Shown here: in pieces, positions 15,054 to 22,471 of the stretch
How positions within the stretch are numbered: the first letter of the stretch is position 1
Layout of the letters: each line of letters starts with the position of its first letter
Position numbers and translations under genes: made by a program
The notes under the pieces: model-generated
What the model was told of the DNA's origin: nothing
The model's database searches: none
The model's input: only the letters and a program-made list of their open reading frames with translations
Assembly (NCBI GenBank): GCA_051891195.1
Contig: JBJFEZ010000047.1
Coordinates: 1-34,946, forward strand
Reading direction: 5' to 3'
DNA from: CAG-273 sp051891195
Lineage (GTDB): Bacteria > Bacillota > Clostridia > TANB77 > CAG-508
Length of the DNA stretch: 34,946 bases

Positions 15054-15239
15054 ATGGCTAAAAAGTCTTTAAAAGTAAAACAACAAAGAGAACAAAAATA
15101 TAAAACAAGAGAATATAATCGTTGTAAAATATGCGGAAGACCACATGCATATATTAGAAAATTCGGAATTTGCCGTGTTTGCTTTAGAGAATTAGCTCAT
15201 AAGGGAGAGATTCCAGGAGTTAAGAAGGCAAGCTGGTAG
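15054..15239 (+). CDS. rpsN: 30S ribosomal protein S14, short zinc-binding form
   Basis: 61 residues, the length of the type Z (C+) protein. MAKKSLKVKQQREQKYKTREYNRCKICGRPHAYIRKFGICRVCFRELAHKGEIPGVKKASW contains CKIC and CRVC, the zinc ligands. GGAAAGGAG before the ATG. Palindrome F begins with the base after its TAG. Confidence 0.97.
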   Translation: MAKKSLKVKQQREQKYKTREYNRCKICGRPHAYIRKFGICRVCFRELAHKGEIPGVKKASW

Positions 15240-15365
15240 AAATTTGTTTGAAAATCAGCAGTCTGCGTCGTTAAACTTCATAAAAATTTTTACGATATAC
15301 AAGAGTATAATCTCAAAAATTTTTATTTCGTTTGCCTAGCATCCTACTAATTTTGAAACAAATTT
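15240..15365 (+). repeat. Palindrome F (rpsN-rpsH spacer)
   Basis: The outer arm AAATTTGTTT starts immediately after the rpsN stop and pairs with AAACAAATTT; then AAAAT/ATTTT, TGC/GCA, AAAC/GTTT, ATAAAAATTTTT/AAAAATTTTTAT, and apex ATACaagaGTAT. Compared with other copies, CAAAAATTTTT has become ATAAAAATTTTT on both arms, a paired change. A second perfect 10-bp inverted repeat TTTAAATTAG/CTAATTTAAA (15372-15413) follows before rpsH. Confidence 0.87.
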
Positions 15366-15492
15366 AATAAGTTTAAATTAGCTTTTGCTTTCCTTGCAAT
15401 ATACTAATTTAAATTTGAAATAGAAGAAAATAATCAAAAAATGAATTAAAATAATTTTCTATAAAAATTAAATAAGGAGGGAAAAGATTAAT

Positions 15493-15891
15493 ATGAATAC
15501 AACTGACCCAATAGCAGATATGTTAACAAGAATTAGAAACGCAAGTAGTCAAAAACATAAGACAGTTGATGTTCCTGCTTCAAATATGAAAAAGGCTATT
15601 GCTAATATTCTATTTAAAGAAGGATATATTACTGCTTACGAAGAAATTAATGATACTAATCAAGGCGTAATTCGTATAACATTAAAATATGATGAAAAAG
15701 GTAATAAAGTAATTGAAGGTTTAAGAAGAATTAGTAAACCAGGATTAAGAGTATATGCATCTAAAGAAGAATTGCCACAAGTTCTAAATGGTTTAGGTAT
15801 TGCTTTAATTTCTACATCAAAAGGAATTAAAACAGATAAAGAAGCAAGACAAGAAGGACTTGGAGGAGAAGTACTAGCATATATTTGGTAA
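15493..15891 (+). CDS. rpsH: 30S ribosomal protein S8
   Basis: 132 residues. MNTTDPIADMLTRIRNASSQKHKTVDVPASNMKKAIANILFKEGYI and C-terminal RVYASKEELPQVLNGLGIALISTSKGIKTDKEARQEGLGGEVLAYIW are standard. In E. coli S8 represses the spc operon at L5; no such site is evident here. AAGGAGGGAAAAG precedes the ATG. Confidence 0.97.
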   Translation: MNTTDPIADMLTRIRNASSQKHKTVDVPASNMKKAIANILFKEGYITAYEEINDTNQGVIRITLKYDEKGNKVIEGLRRISKPGLRVYASKEELPQVLNGLGIALISTSKGIKTDKEARQEGLGGEVLAYIW

Positions 15892-15907
15892 GAAAGGAGG
15901 AACTAAA

Positions 15908-16447
15908 ATGTCAAGAATAGGAAATAAGCCTATTAATGTACCAGCAGGAGTTGAAGTTACTTTAAATGATAACCACATTACTGTAAAAGGACCAAAAGGT
16001 ACATTAGAAAAAGACTTACATAAAAATATGTCTGTTGTTATAGAAGAAAATACTATAACAGTAACAAGACCTAACGATGAAGCTGAAAACAGAAGCTTAC
16101 ATGGTTTAACAAGAACTTTAATCAATAATATGATTGAAGGTGTTGTAAATGAATTTAAAAGAAACTTAGAAATAAATGGTGTTGGTTACAGAGCTCAAAA
16201 GAAAGGAAATGACTTAGTATTAAACTTAGGATATTCACATCCAGTTGAAATAAAAGCTCCAGAAGGAATTAGCTTTGACTTAACTGATGCTAACCATATT
16301 ACAGTAAGAGGTATTGATAAAGAATTAGTTGGTCAAACTGCAGCTGTAATTAGAACTAAAAGACCACCTGAAGTATATAGAGGTAAAGGTATTAAATATG
16401 CTGAAGAACATATTAGACGTAAAGAAGGTAAGGCTGGTAAAAAATAA
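15908..16447 (+). CDS. rplF: 50S ribosomal protein L6
   Basis: 179 residues. MSRIGNKPINVPAGVEVTLNDNHITVKGPKGTLEKDL, GVGYRAQKKGNDLVLNLGYSHPVEIKAPEGI and the end RPPEVYRGKGIKYAEEHIRRKEGKAGKK are typical of the two-domain L6 near the factor-binding site. AGAAAGGAGG before the ATG. Confidence 0.97.
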   Translation: MSRIGNKPINVPAGVEVTLNDNHITVKGPKGTLEKDLHKNMSVVIEENTITVTRPNDEAENRSLHGLTRTLINNMIEGVVNEFKRNLEINGVGYRAQKKGNDLVLNLGYSHPVEIKAPEGISFDLTDANHITVRGIDKELVGQTAAVIRTKRPPEVYRGKGIKYAEEHIRRKEGKAGKK

Positions 16448-16482
16448 AAAATGCTGTTACATTAGTAGAAAGGAGTAGAAAG

Positions 16483-16842
16483 ATGATTAAAAAGATAGAT
16501 AGAAAAGCAGAAAGAGAAAGAAGACATATAAGAGTACGTAATAAAATTTCTGGAACTGCAGAACGTCCAAGATTATGCGTATTTAGAAGCAATAGCAATC
16601 TTTATGTACAAGTAATTGATGACGTAGCAGGAAATACTCTAGTTCAAGCTTCTACTTTAGATAAAGAAGTAAAAGAAAAACACTCAAATAAAGAAGCTGC
16701 TAAAGAAGTAGGTACTTTAATAGCAAAAAGAGCTTTAGAAAAAAATATTAAAGAAGTTGTTTTTGATAGAGGCGGTTATATTTATCATGGTGTTGTAAAA
16801 GAATTAGCAGAAGCTGCTAGAGAAGGCGGATTAACATTCTAA
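16483..16842 (+). CDS. rplR: 50S ribosomal protein L18
   Basis: 119 residues. MIKKIDRKAERERRHIRVRNKISGTAERPRLCVFRSNSNLYVQVIDDVAGNTLVQASTLD and the end FDRGGYIYHGVVKELAEAAREGGLTF are the complete L18. It binds 5S rRNA. GAAAGGAG precedes the ATG. The following 109-bp spacer holds the GGGGACA hairpin. Confidence 0.97.
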   Translation: MIKKIDRKAERERRHIRVRNKISGTAERPRLCVFRSNSNLYVQVIDDVAGNTLVQASTLDKEVKEKHSNKEAAKEVGTLIAKRALEKNIKEVVFDRGGYIYHGVVKELAEAAREGGLTF

Positions 16843-16859
16843 AAAATAAAAGTTAATAG

Positions 16860-16927
16860 TTCACAAGGGAAGGGGACATATTTTAGCCCTAGTGAATATA
16901 AAAAAGTAGAATTAAAATTTGTCCCCT
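16860..16927 (+). repeat. REP-like hairpin before rpsE with interleaved second stem
   Basis: AGGGGACATATTTTA (16871-16885) pairs with TAAAATTTGTCCCCT (16913-16927), 14 of 15 positions. An interleaved second stem, TTCACaAGGG (16860-16869) with CCCTaGTGAA (16887-16896), could form a pseudoknot or an alternative fold. GGGGACA/TGTCCCC ends are reminiscent of repeats moved by REP-associated IS200-like transposases. It ends only about 8 bases before the rpsE Shine-Dalgarno, so it could affect S5 translation. Confidence 0.6.
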
Positions 16928-16951
16928 GACAAAAAAAGGAGGGAAAATAAA

Positions 16952-17443
16952 GTGCAATCAGAAAATACATCAGAATTAAAAGAAAAAGTAGTTGCAATTA
17001 ACAGAGTAGCAAAAGTTGTTAAAGGTGGTAGAACTTTTAGATTTAGTGCTGTTGTTGTTGTTGGAGACGAAAACGGTCATATTGGTGTAGGAAATGGAAA
17101 AGCTTCTGAAGTTCCAGATGCTATAAAGAAAGCTATAGAAGAAGCTAAAAAGAATTTAATTGAAGTTCCAGTTGTAGGAACAACTATACCACACGAATAT
17201 GTTGGAAAATTTGGTAGTGCTAGTGTTATGTTAAAACCAGCTTCAGAAGGTACTGGAGTTATCGCTGGTGGTAGTGTAAGACCAGTATTAGAACTTGCAG
17301 GATATAAAGACATTAGAACTAAAGTTATTGGAACTAACAATCCTAGAAATGTTGTTTATGCTACAATAGAAGGATTAAAAAGTATGAAAACAGCAGAACA
17401 AATAGCTAAAAAAAGAGGAAAGACAGTAGAAGAAATATTATAA
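16952..17443 (+). CDS. rpsE: 30S ribosomal protein S5
   Basis: 163 residues from GTG 16952, chosen because AAAGGAGGGAAAATAAA stands in front; the open frame extends left through the hairpin to an unlikely TTG. ELKEKVVAINRVAKVVKGGRTFRFSAVVVVGDENGHIGVGNGKASEVPDAIKKAIEEAKKN and GTTIPHEYVGKFGSASVMLKPASEGTGVIAGGSVRPVLELAGYKDIRTKVIGTNNPRNVVYATIEGL are standard. It takes part in decoding fidelity. In most Firmicutes rpmD would follow; here rplO follows after 40 bases. Confidence 0.96.
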   Translation: MQSENTSELKEKVVAINRVAKVVKGGRTFRFSAVVVVGDENGHIGVGNGKASEVPDAIKKAIEEAKKNLIEVPVVGTTIPHEYVGKFGSASVMLKPASEGTGVIAGGSVRPVLELAGYKDIRTKVIGTNNPRNVVYATIEGLKSMKTAEQIAKKRGKTVEEIL

Positions 17444-17483
17444 TATAAAAAATAAGAATATTAATAGGAGGTGTAATCGCAAA

Positions 17484-17921
17484 ATGAATTTAGACGAGTT
17501 AAAACCAGCACAAAAAACAAAAACAAGAACAAGAGTAGGTCGTGGAGTTGGTTCAGGTCTTGGAAAAACTTCTGGAAGAGGACATAAAGGACAAAAAGCT
17601 AGAAGTGGCGGTGGAGTAAGAAGAGGCTTTGAAGGTGGTCAAACTCCTTTATATAGAAGATTACCAAAAAGAGGATTTAATAATAGTGTTCACGCTAACA
17701 ACTATACAGAAGTAACACTTACAATGCTTAATAAATCTAGCAAGGAAGATGTTACAGCAGAAAGCTTAATTGCAGACGGAATTATCCGTAAAGCAAATGA
17801 TGGTATAGTTATTTTAGCAACAGGTAAATTAGAAAAAAAATTAAATGTTAAAGCTGTAAAATTCACTAAAGCTGCACAAGAAAAAATTGAAGCTTTAGGC
17901 GGAAAGACAGAGGTGATTTAA
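17484..17921 (+). CDS. rplO: 50S ribosomal protein L15
   Basis: 145 residues. MNLDELKPAQKTKTRTRVGRGVGSGLGKTSGRGHKGQKARSGGGVRRGFEGGQTPLYRRLPKRGFNN and the C-terminal KLNVKAVKFTKAAQEKIEALGGKTEVI are typical. TAGGAGGTG precedes it. Its TAA overlaps the secY ATG by one base. Confidence 0.97.
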   Translation: MNLDELKPAQKTKTRTRVGRGVGSGLGKTSGRGHKGQKARSGGGVRRGFEGGQTPLYRRLPKRGFNNSVHANNYTEVTLTMLNKSSKEDVTAESLIADGIIRKANDGIVILATGKLEKKLNVKAVKFTKAAQEKIEALGGKTEVI

Positions 17922-19246
17922 TGTTTAAAACTATTATTAATGCATTTAAAACACCAGATGTAAGAAAAAGAATTTTATACACATTACTTTTAATTGTACT
18001 TTTTAGATTTGGATGTTTTATTACAGTACCTGGTGTAAATACTGTTACTTTAAATGAAGCAATGTCAAATGCTAGTAATGGAATAGCAGGATTAATAGAC
18101 TTAATCTCAGGTGGAGCATTTTCAAGATTCTCTATATTTGCTATGTCAATTACTCCATACATTACTGCTTCAATAGTAATTCAATTATTAGGAATGGTAA
18201 TTCCTTCAATAGAAAGACTAATGAAGGAAGGTGGAGAAGAAGGAAGAAATAAAATAAATAGATACACTAAACTTTTAACAGTAGTATTAGCACTAGTTGA
18301 AGGAATAGGTCTATATTTAACATATAAATCTTCTGGAATCTTTGTTGGAAATAACTTCTTAACAGGATTTTTAGTAGTTATTTCATTAATGGCTGGAACA
18401 GCACTATTAATGTGGCTTGGAGACCAAATAACAAATAAAGGTATAGGAAATGGTATTTCTATGATTATTTTTGTAGGTATTATTTCTGGTCTACCAGGTG
18501 CAGTAACTATGATTTGGAACTTAATTTTTGGAACAGGAGCATTTAGTACAACTGGTTTATTAACTTCTTTAGCAATTATTATAGGAGCAATTATTTTAAT
18601 TGCAGGGGTTGTATTTGTACAACAAGCTGAAAGAAGAGTACCTGTACAATATGCTAAAAAAGTAGTTGGAAGAAAAATGGTTGGAGCACAAAATTCACAT
18701 ATTCCACTTAAGCTAGCTATGGCTGGAGTTATGCCTATTATATTTGCTTCATCATTTATGACATTCCCAGCTATGATTATTCAAATGTTTGTACCAAACA
18801 TTGCTAGTCAAACTGGCTTTTGGGCAGTAATATATAAATTTTCAATAGCAACTTCAACATCAGCTGTGCCAGTAGGGTACACTATAGCTAATGCTATTGT
18901 ATATTTATTATTAATTGTAGGATTTACATTTTTCTATACTTATGCAACATTTAATCCTGCAGAAGTATCAAACAATATTAAGAAAAATGGTGGATTTATT
19001 CCGGGAATTAGAGCTGGAAAACCAACAACAGATTATTTATCATCAATACTATCAAAACTACTATGGTTTGGTGGATTATTCTTAGCAGTTATAGCTATTT
19101 TACCAATGCTTGTAAGATTTATACCAAACTTAAACTTAGCATTTGGTGGTACATCAATATTAATTGTTGTAGGTGTTGCGCTTGAAATGGTACAACAATT
19201 AGAGTCTTTACTTGTTATGAGACATTACAAAGGCTTCTTAGACTAA
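17921..19246 (+). CDS. secY: Protein translocase subunit SecY
   Basis: 441 residues, ten hydrophobic helices. The first segment LLLIVLFRFGCFITVPGVN, the plug region GIAGLIDLISGGAFSRFSIFAMSITPYITASIVIQLL, VVFVQQAERRVPVQYAKKVVGRKM and the end GTSILIVVGVALEMVQQLESLLVMRHYKGFL are all conserved. It forms the protein-conducting channel with SecE and SecG (secG lies at 24709). Translationally coupled to rplO. Confidence 0.97.
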   Translation: MFKTIINAFKTPDVRKRILYTLLLIVLFRFGCFITVPGVNTVTLNEAMSNASNGIAGLIDLISGGAFSRFSIFAMSITPYITASIVIQLLGMVIPSIERLMKEGGEEGRNKINRYTKLLTVVLALVEGIGLYLTYKSSGIFVGNNFLTGFLVVISLMAGTALLMWLGDQITNKGIGNGISMIIFVGIISGLPGAVTMIWNLIFGTGAFSTTGLLTSLAIIIGAIILIAGVVFVQQAERRVPVQYAKKVVGRKMVGAQNSHIPLKLAMAGVMPIIFASSFMTFPAMIIQMFVPNIASQTGFWAVIYKFSIATSTSAVPVGYTIANAIVYLLLIVGFTFFYTYATFNPAEVSNNIKKNGGFIPGIRAGKPTTDYLSSILSKLLWFGGLFLAVIAILPMLVRFIPNLNLAFGGTSILIVVGVALEMVQQLESLLVMRHYKGFLD

Positions 19247-19353
19247 AATTTGAAAAATAATCAGTACCTTATGGAATTAAAAGGTTTGATTAAAAAAGTA
19301 AATACTCATCGCATTTTTTAAAATTAATTTAATAAAAGTAATTAATAATAAAG

Positions 19354-19400
19354 GCATAATAGGACGGACAGGTTTTAAATACTAGTTCCGTCCAAAATGC
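19354..19400 (+). promoter_or_regulatory. GGACGGA/TCCGTCC hairpin before adk
   Basis: A perfect 7-bp stem GGACGGA (19362-19368) with TCCGTCC (19387-19393) and an outer GCAT/ATGC, ending immediately before the adk Shine-Dalgarno GAAAGGAAG. No T-tract follows. It may influence adk translation or mRNA processing between secY and adk; function unknown. Confidence 0.45.
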
Positions 19401-19418
19401 GTGAAAGGAAGAAAAAAT

Positions 19419-20081
19419 ATGTATATTATTATGTTAGGAGCTCCAGGAAGTGGAAAAGGAACAGCAGCAAAAATATTAGCTAAAAAAACAAATTTGTTAC
19501 ATATTTCAACAGGAGATATGTTTCGTGAACAAATAAAAAAAGAAACTGAACTTGGAAAATTAGCAAACAGCTATATGTCACAAGGACAATTAGTTCCAGA
19601 TGAAGTAACAATAAATATTGTAAAAGATAGGCTAAATTGGGAAGATGCTGAAACAGGCGTTATATTAGACGGGTTCCCTAGAACATTAGAACAAGCAAAA
19701 GCATTAGACCAAATGTTACAAGAAAAAGGTAAAAAAGTAACTGTTGTACCAGAACTTGTTATTTCTGATGAAATAATAATAGATAGAATTTTAAACAGAC
19801 AAACATGTTCAAATAAAGAATGTGGAGCAATTTATAATTCTAAATATAAACCATCAAAAGTAGAAGGTGTATGTGATGTTTGTGGAGCACCACTTGTTTC
19901 AAGAAAAGACGATAATGAAGAAACTATAAAAAATAGATTAGAAGTTTATAGAGAAAACTCTAAAGACTTAATTTCTTATTATAAAGAAAAAGGAGTTTTA
20001 GTTACTATTACTCCAGAAGATCCTACTGCAGATAATGCATCAGAACAAGCAGTAGAAATTATATTAAAAGCTATACAATAA
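19419..20081 (+). CDS. adk: Adenylate kinase
   Basis: 220 residues from ATG 19419, which follows GAAAGGAAG; a GTG six codons earlier overlaps that site and is rejected. P-loop GAPGSGKGT (residues 7-15), HISTGDMFREQIKKETELG, and LDGFPRTLEQA. The lid carries a zinc site with CSNKEC (CX4C, instead of the usual CX2C) and CDVCG. It interconverts ATP + AMP and 2 ADP. Position between secY and map is standard for Firmicutes. Confidence 0.96.
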   Translation: MYIIMLGAPGSGKGTAAKILAKKTNLLHISTGDMFREQIKKETELGKLANSYMSQGQLVPDEVTINIVKDRLNWEDAETGVILDGFPRTLEQAKALDQMLQEKGKKVTVVPELVISDEIIIDRILNRQTCSNKECGAIYNSKYKPSKVEGVCDVCGAPLVSRKDDNEETIKNRLEVYRENSKDLISYYKEKGVLVTITPEDPTADNASEQAVEIILKAIQ

Positions 20082-20114
20082 AAATTTATAAAAACAATAA
20101 AGAAGGTAATAAAA

Positions 20115-20885
20115 TTGGTAACAATAAAGTCTCAAAAAGAAATTGAAAAGATGAAAGAAGCGTGCAAAATCACAGCTCTAGTGTACCAAGAAATAGAAAA
20201 ATACATAAAACCAGGAATAACAACAATGGACCTAGACAACTTTGCAGAAAAAATTATTAGAGCAAATGGTGGTATTCCTGCACAAAAGGGTTATCCTAGC
20301 GGACAAAAAGGAGTTCCACCATTTCCTGGCACTTTATGTATTTCTATTAATGATGAAATAATACACGGAATACCATCTAAAAAAACAATAATTAAAGATG
20401 GAGATGTAGTAAGTATAGATTTAGTGGTATACAAAAATGGCTTTCACGGTGATGCAGCAAGAACTTTTATAGTTGGAAATGCAAGTAAAGAAAAGCAAAG
20501 ATTAGTAGATATTACAAAACAAGCTTTTTTTGAAGGAATAAAATATGCTGTAAAAGGAAACCGTATAGGAGATATTTCACACGCTATTGGAGAATTTGTT
20601 GAGAAAAATGGCTATAATGTTGTAAAAGAGTTTCAAGGCCACGGAATTGGAGAAGAAATGCACGAAGATCCTGGCATTCCAAATTATGGAAAAGCAGGAA
20701 AAGGTTTAAGACTTGAACCTGGGATGACTCTAGCCGTAGAACCAATGGTAATGATGGGAAAACCTGATATTTGTGTATTAGATGACGGATGGACTATTGT
20801 TACAGAAGATGGATCTTTAGCAGCTCACTATGAAAATACAATTTTAATTACAGAAAAATCGCCAGAAATATTGACATTATTATAA
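20115..20885 (+). CDS. map: Methionine aminopeptidase, type I
   Basis: 256 residues from TTG 20115 with AGAAGG nine bases upstream. VTIKSQKEIEKMKEACKITALVYQEIEKYIKPGITTMDLD; metal ligands are visible in SIDLVVYKNGFHGDAARTF (two Asp), FQGHGIGEEMHEDP (His), LAVEPMV (Glu) and HYENTILIT (Glu). It removes the initiator Met. The KOW-domain gene often found between map and infA in Firmicutes is absent; only 77 bp separate them. Confidence 0.96.
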   Translation: MVTIKSQKEIEKMKEACKITALVYQEIEKYIKPGITTMDLDNFAEKIIRANGGIPAQKGYPSGQKGVPPFPGTLCISINDEIIHGIPSKKTIIKDGDVVSIDLVVYKNGFHGDAARTFIVGNASKEKQRLVDITKQAFFEGIKYAVKGNRIGDISHAIGEFVEKNGYNVVKEFQGHGIGEEMHEDPGIPNYGKAGKGLRLEPGMTLAVEPMVMMGKPDICVLDDGWTIVTEDGSLAAHYENTILITEKSPEILTLL

Positions 20886-20962
20886 AAATAATGTATACTA
20901 TATTAGATATTGTGCGTATATATAAAATGCAAAAATTTCCAAACATAAAAATGGAGGAACTT

Positions 20963-21181
20963 ATGTCAAAAGAAGATGTTATAGAACTTGAAGGTACGGT
21001 AGTGGAAGCATTACCAAATACTAATTTTAAAGTAGAATTAGAAAATGGACATCAGATATTAGCTCATATTTCTGGAAAGTTAAGAATGAATTACATCAAA
21101 ATTCTTCCAGGAGATAAAGTAAAAGTTGAATTATCACCATATGATTTGAGTAAGGGTCGTATTACGTGGAGAGCAAAGTGA
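20963..21181 (+). CDS. infA: Translation initiation factor IF-1
   Basis: 72 residues from ATG 20963, the exact family length; ATGGAGG is eight bases upstream, and codons upstream in frame are not part of IF-1. MSKEDVIELEGTVVEALPNTNFKVELENGHQILAHISGKLRMNYIKILPGDKVKVELSPYDLSKGRITWRAK is complete. Its TGA is the beginning of palindrome G. Confidence 0.97.
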   Translation: MSKEDVIELEGTVVEALPNTNFKVELENGHQILAHISGKLRMNYIKILPGDKVKVELSPYDLSKGRITWRAK

Positions 21182-21306
21182 TTTGAAAAATAATCGCCAT
21201 TTGGCGTTGTCATAAGACATTGAAAACGCGGTCACATACAACAAGTATGCTCCCTTGCCTTTTCAATATCTTATTCCTAGCCAAATAACAATTCTTTTCC
21301 AAATCA
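21179..21306 (+). repeat. Palindrome G (infA-rpmJ spacer)
   Basis: The arm begins with the infA stop (TGATTTG) and pairs with CAAATCA; then ATTTGGC/GCCAAAT, ATAAGA-ATTGAAAA with TTTTCAAT-TCTTAT, and the apex CATACaacaaGTATG. It keeps the GTTGT against TAGG mispaired segment of copies B-F but differs in nearly all other core bases, with both arms changed together. Confidence 0.85.
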
Positions 21307-21346
21307 AGTAATATATAAATTTAATACAAGAAAGGAATGAACTAAA

Positions 21347-21460
21347 ATGAAAGTAAGACCATCAGTAAAGCCTATGTGCGAAAAATGTAAAGTTATTAAA
21401 AGAAAAGGTGTTATCAGAGTAATCTGTGAAAACCCAAAACACAAACAAAGACAAGGATAA
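21347..21460 (+). CDS. rpmJ: 50S ribosomal protein L36
   Basis: 37 residues, the standard size. MKVRPSVKPMCEKCKVIKRKGVIRVICENPKHKQRQG has the zinc ligands (two Cys of CEKC, then Cys and His in CENPKH). GAAAGGAATG precedes the ATG. It lies in the usual position between infA and rpsM, and is easily missed because of its length. Confidence 0.97.
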   Translation: MKVRPSVKPMCEKCKVIKRKGVIRVICENPKHKQRQG

Positions 21461-21477
21461 TAAATATAAATATTGAT

Positions 21478-21594
21478 TATAACACAAATTTTAGATAGCG
21501 GCTGAAAGGAAAATAAAATCCTTTTAATTCTAATTTGTGTTTATATATATGTCTAAAAGTATTATTGATTGATTTTTAATAATAAAAATCAATG
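21478..21594 (+). promoter_or_regulatory. Two hairpins in the rpmJ-rpsM spacer (possible alpha-operon leader)
   Basis: AACACAAATT (21481-21490) pairs with AATTTGTGTT (21532-21541), with an inner AAAGGA/TCCTTT stem. A second stem ATTGATTTTTA/TAAAAATCAAT (21568-21593) follows. The 204-bp spacer is at the place where S4 regulates the alpha operon in enterobacteria; a similar role here is only a suggestion. Confidence 0.4.
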
Positions 21595-21664
21595 CATTTC
21601 ACCAATAATAATATAGGCAAAACAAAAATAAATAGCAAAATAAAAACTATGGAGGTGCAAAAAA

Positions 21665-22033
21665 ATGGCTCGTATAGCAGGAGTTGATTTACCTAGAGAA
21701 AAGAGAGTTGAAATTGGTCTAACATATATTTATGGAATTGGACTAACAAGTTCTCAAAAAATTCTAGAAAAAGCAGAAGTTAATCCAGATATTAGAGTAA
21801 AAGATTTAACAGATGACCAAGTACAAGCAATTAGAAAAGCAATGGAAGGTTATAAAGTTGAAGGTGACTTACGTAGAGAAGTTGCATTAAATATCAAAAG
21901 ACTAACTGAAATTGGATGTTATAGAGGTATGAGACATAGAAGAAGTCTTCCAGTTAGAGGACAAAGAACAAAAACTAATGCTCGTACAAGAAAAGGTCCT
22001 AGAAAATTAGTTAGTAAAAGCAAAAAAGCCTAA
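21665..22033 (+). CDS. rpsM: 30S ribosomal protein S13
   Basis: 122 residues. MARIAGVDLPREKRVEIGLTYIYGIGLTSSQKILEKAEVNPDIRVKDL and the basic end RGMRHRRSLPVRGQRTKTNARTRKGPRKLVSKSKKA are standard. It contacts L5 across the subunit interface and P-site tRNA. GGAGGTG before the ATG. Confidence 0.97.
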   Translation: MARIAGVDLPREKRVEIGLTYIYGIGLTSSQKILEKAEVNPDIRVKDLTDDQVQAIRKAMEGYKVEGDLRREVALNIKRLTEIGCYRGMRHRRSLPVRGQRTKTNARTRKGPRKLVSKSKKA

Positions 22034-22054
22034 ATAAGGAGGTAATAAGTAAAA

Positions 22055-22453
22055 ATGGCAACAAAAAATGTAACTAAGAAAACAGTAGCTAGAAGAAACA
22101 GAAAAAACATTGAAAAAGGAATGGCACACATTCATTCTAGTTTTAATAATACAATCGTTACAATTACAGATGTTCAAGGAAATGCAATTTCTTGGGCAAG
22201 TGCTGGTGAACTAGGTTTTAAAGGTTCAAGAAAAAGCACACCATTTGCAGCCGGAGAAGCAGCTGAAACAGCAGCTAAAGCAGCAATGGAACACGGATTA
22301 AAATCAGTAGAAGTATTTGTAAAAGGACCAGGTTCTGGTCGTGAAGCAGCAATTAGGTCATTACAATCAGCAGGATTAGAAATTAGCTCAATTAAAGATG
22401 TTACTCCTATTCCTCATAATGGTTGTAGACCACCAAAAAGACGTAGAGTATAA
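22055..22453 (+). CDS. rpsK: 30S ribosomal protein S11
   Basis: 132 residues. KGMAHIHSSFNNTIVTITDVQGNAISWASAGELGFKGSRKSTPFAAGEAAETAAKAAMEHGLKSVEVFVKGPGSGREAAIRSLQSAGLEISSIKDVTPIPHNGCRPPKRRRV is the full protein; the N-terminal 15 residues are basic and variable as usual. TAAGGAGG precedes it. Confidence 0.97.
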   Translation: MATKNVTKKTVARRNRKNIEKGMAHIHSSFNNTIVTITDVQGNAISWASAGELGFKGSRKSTPFAAGEAAETAAKAAMEHGLKSVEVFVKGPGSGREAAIRSLQSAGLEISSIKDVTPIPHNGCRPPKRRRV

Positions 22454-22471
22454 GGAAGGTGAAAAAGTAAA

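Noticed and set aside
16919..16951. Longer rpsE starting at TTG
   Set aside because: It would begin inside the GTCCCC hairpin arm and encode the ribosome site itself.
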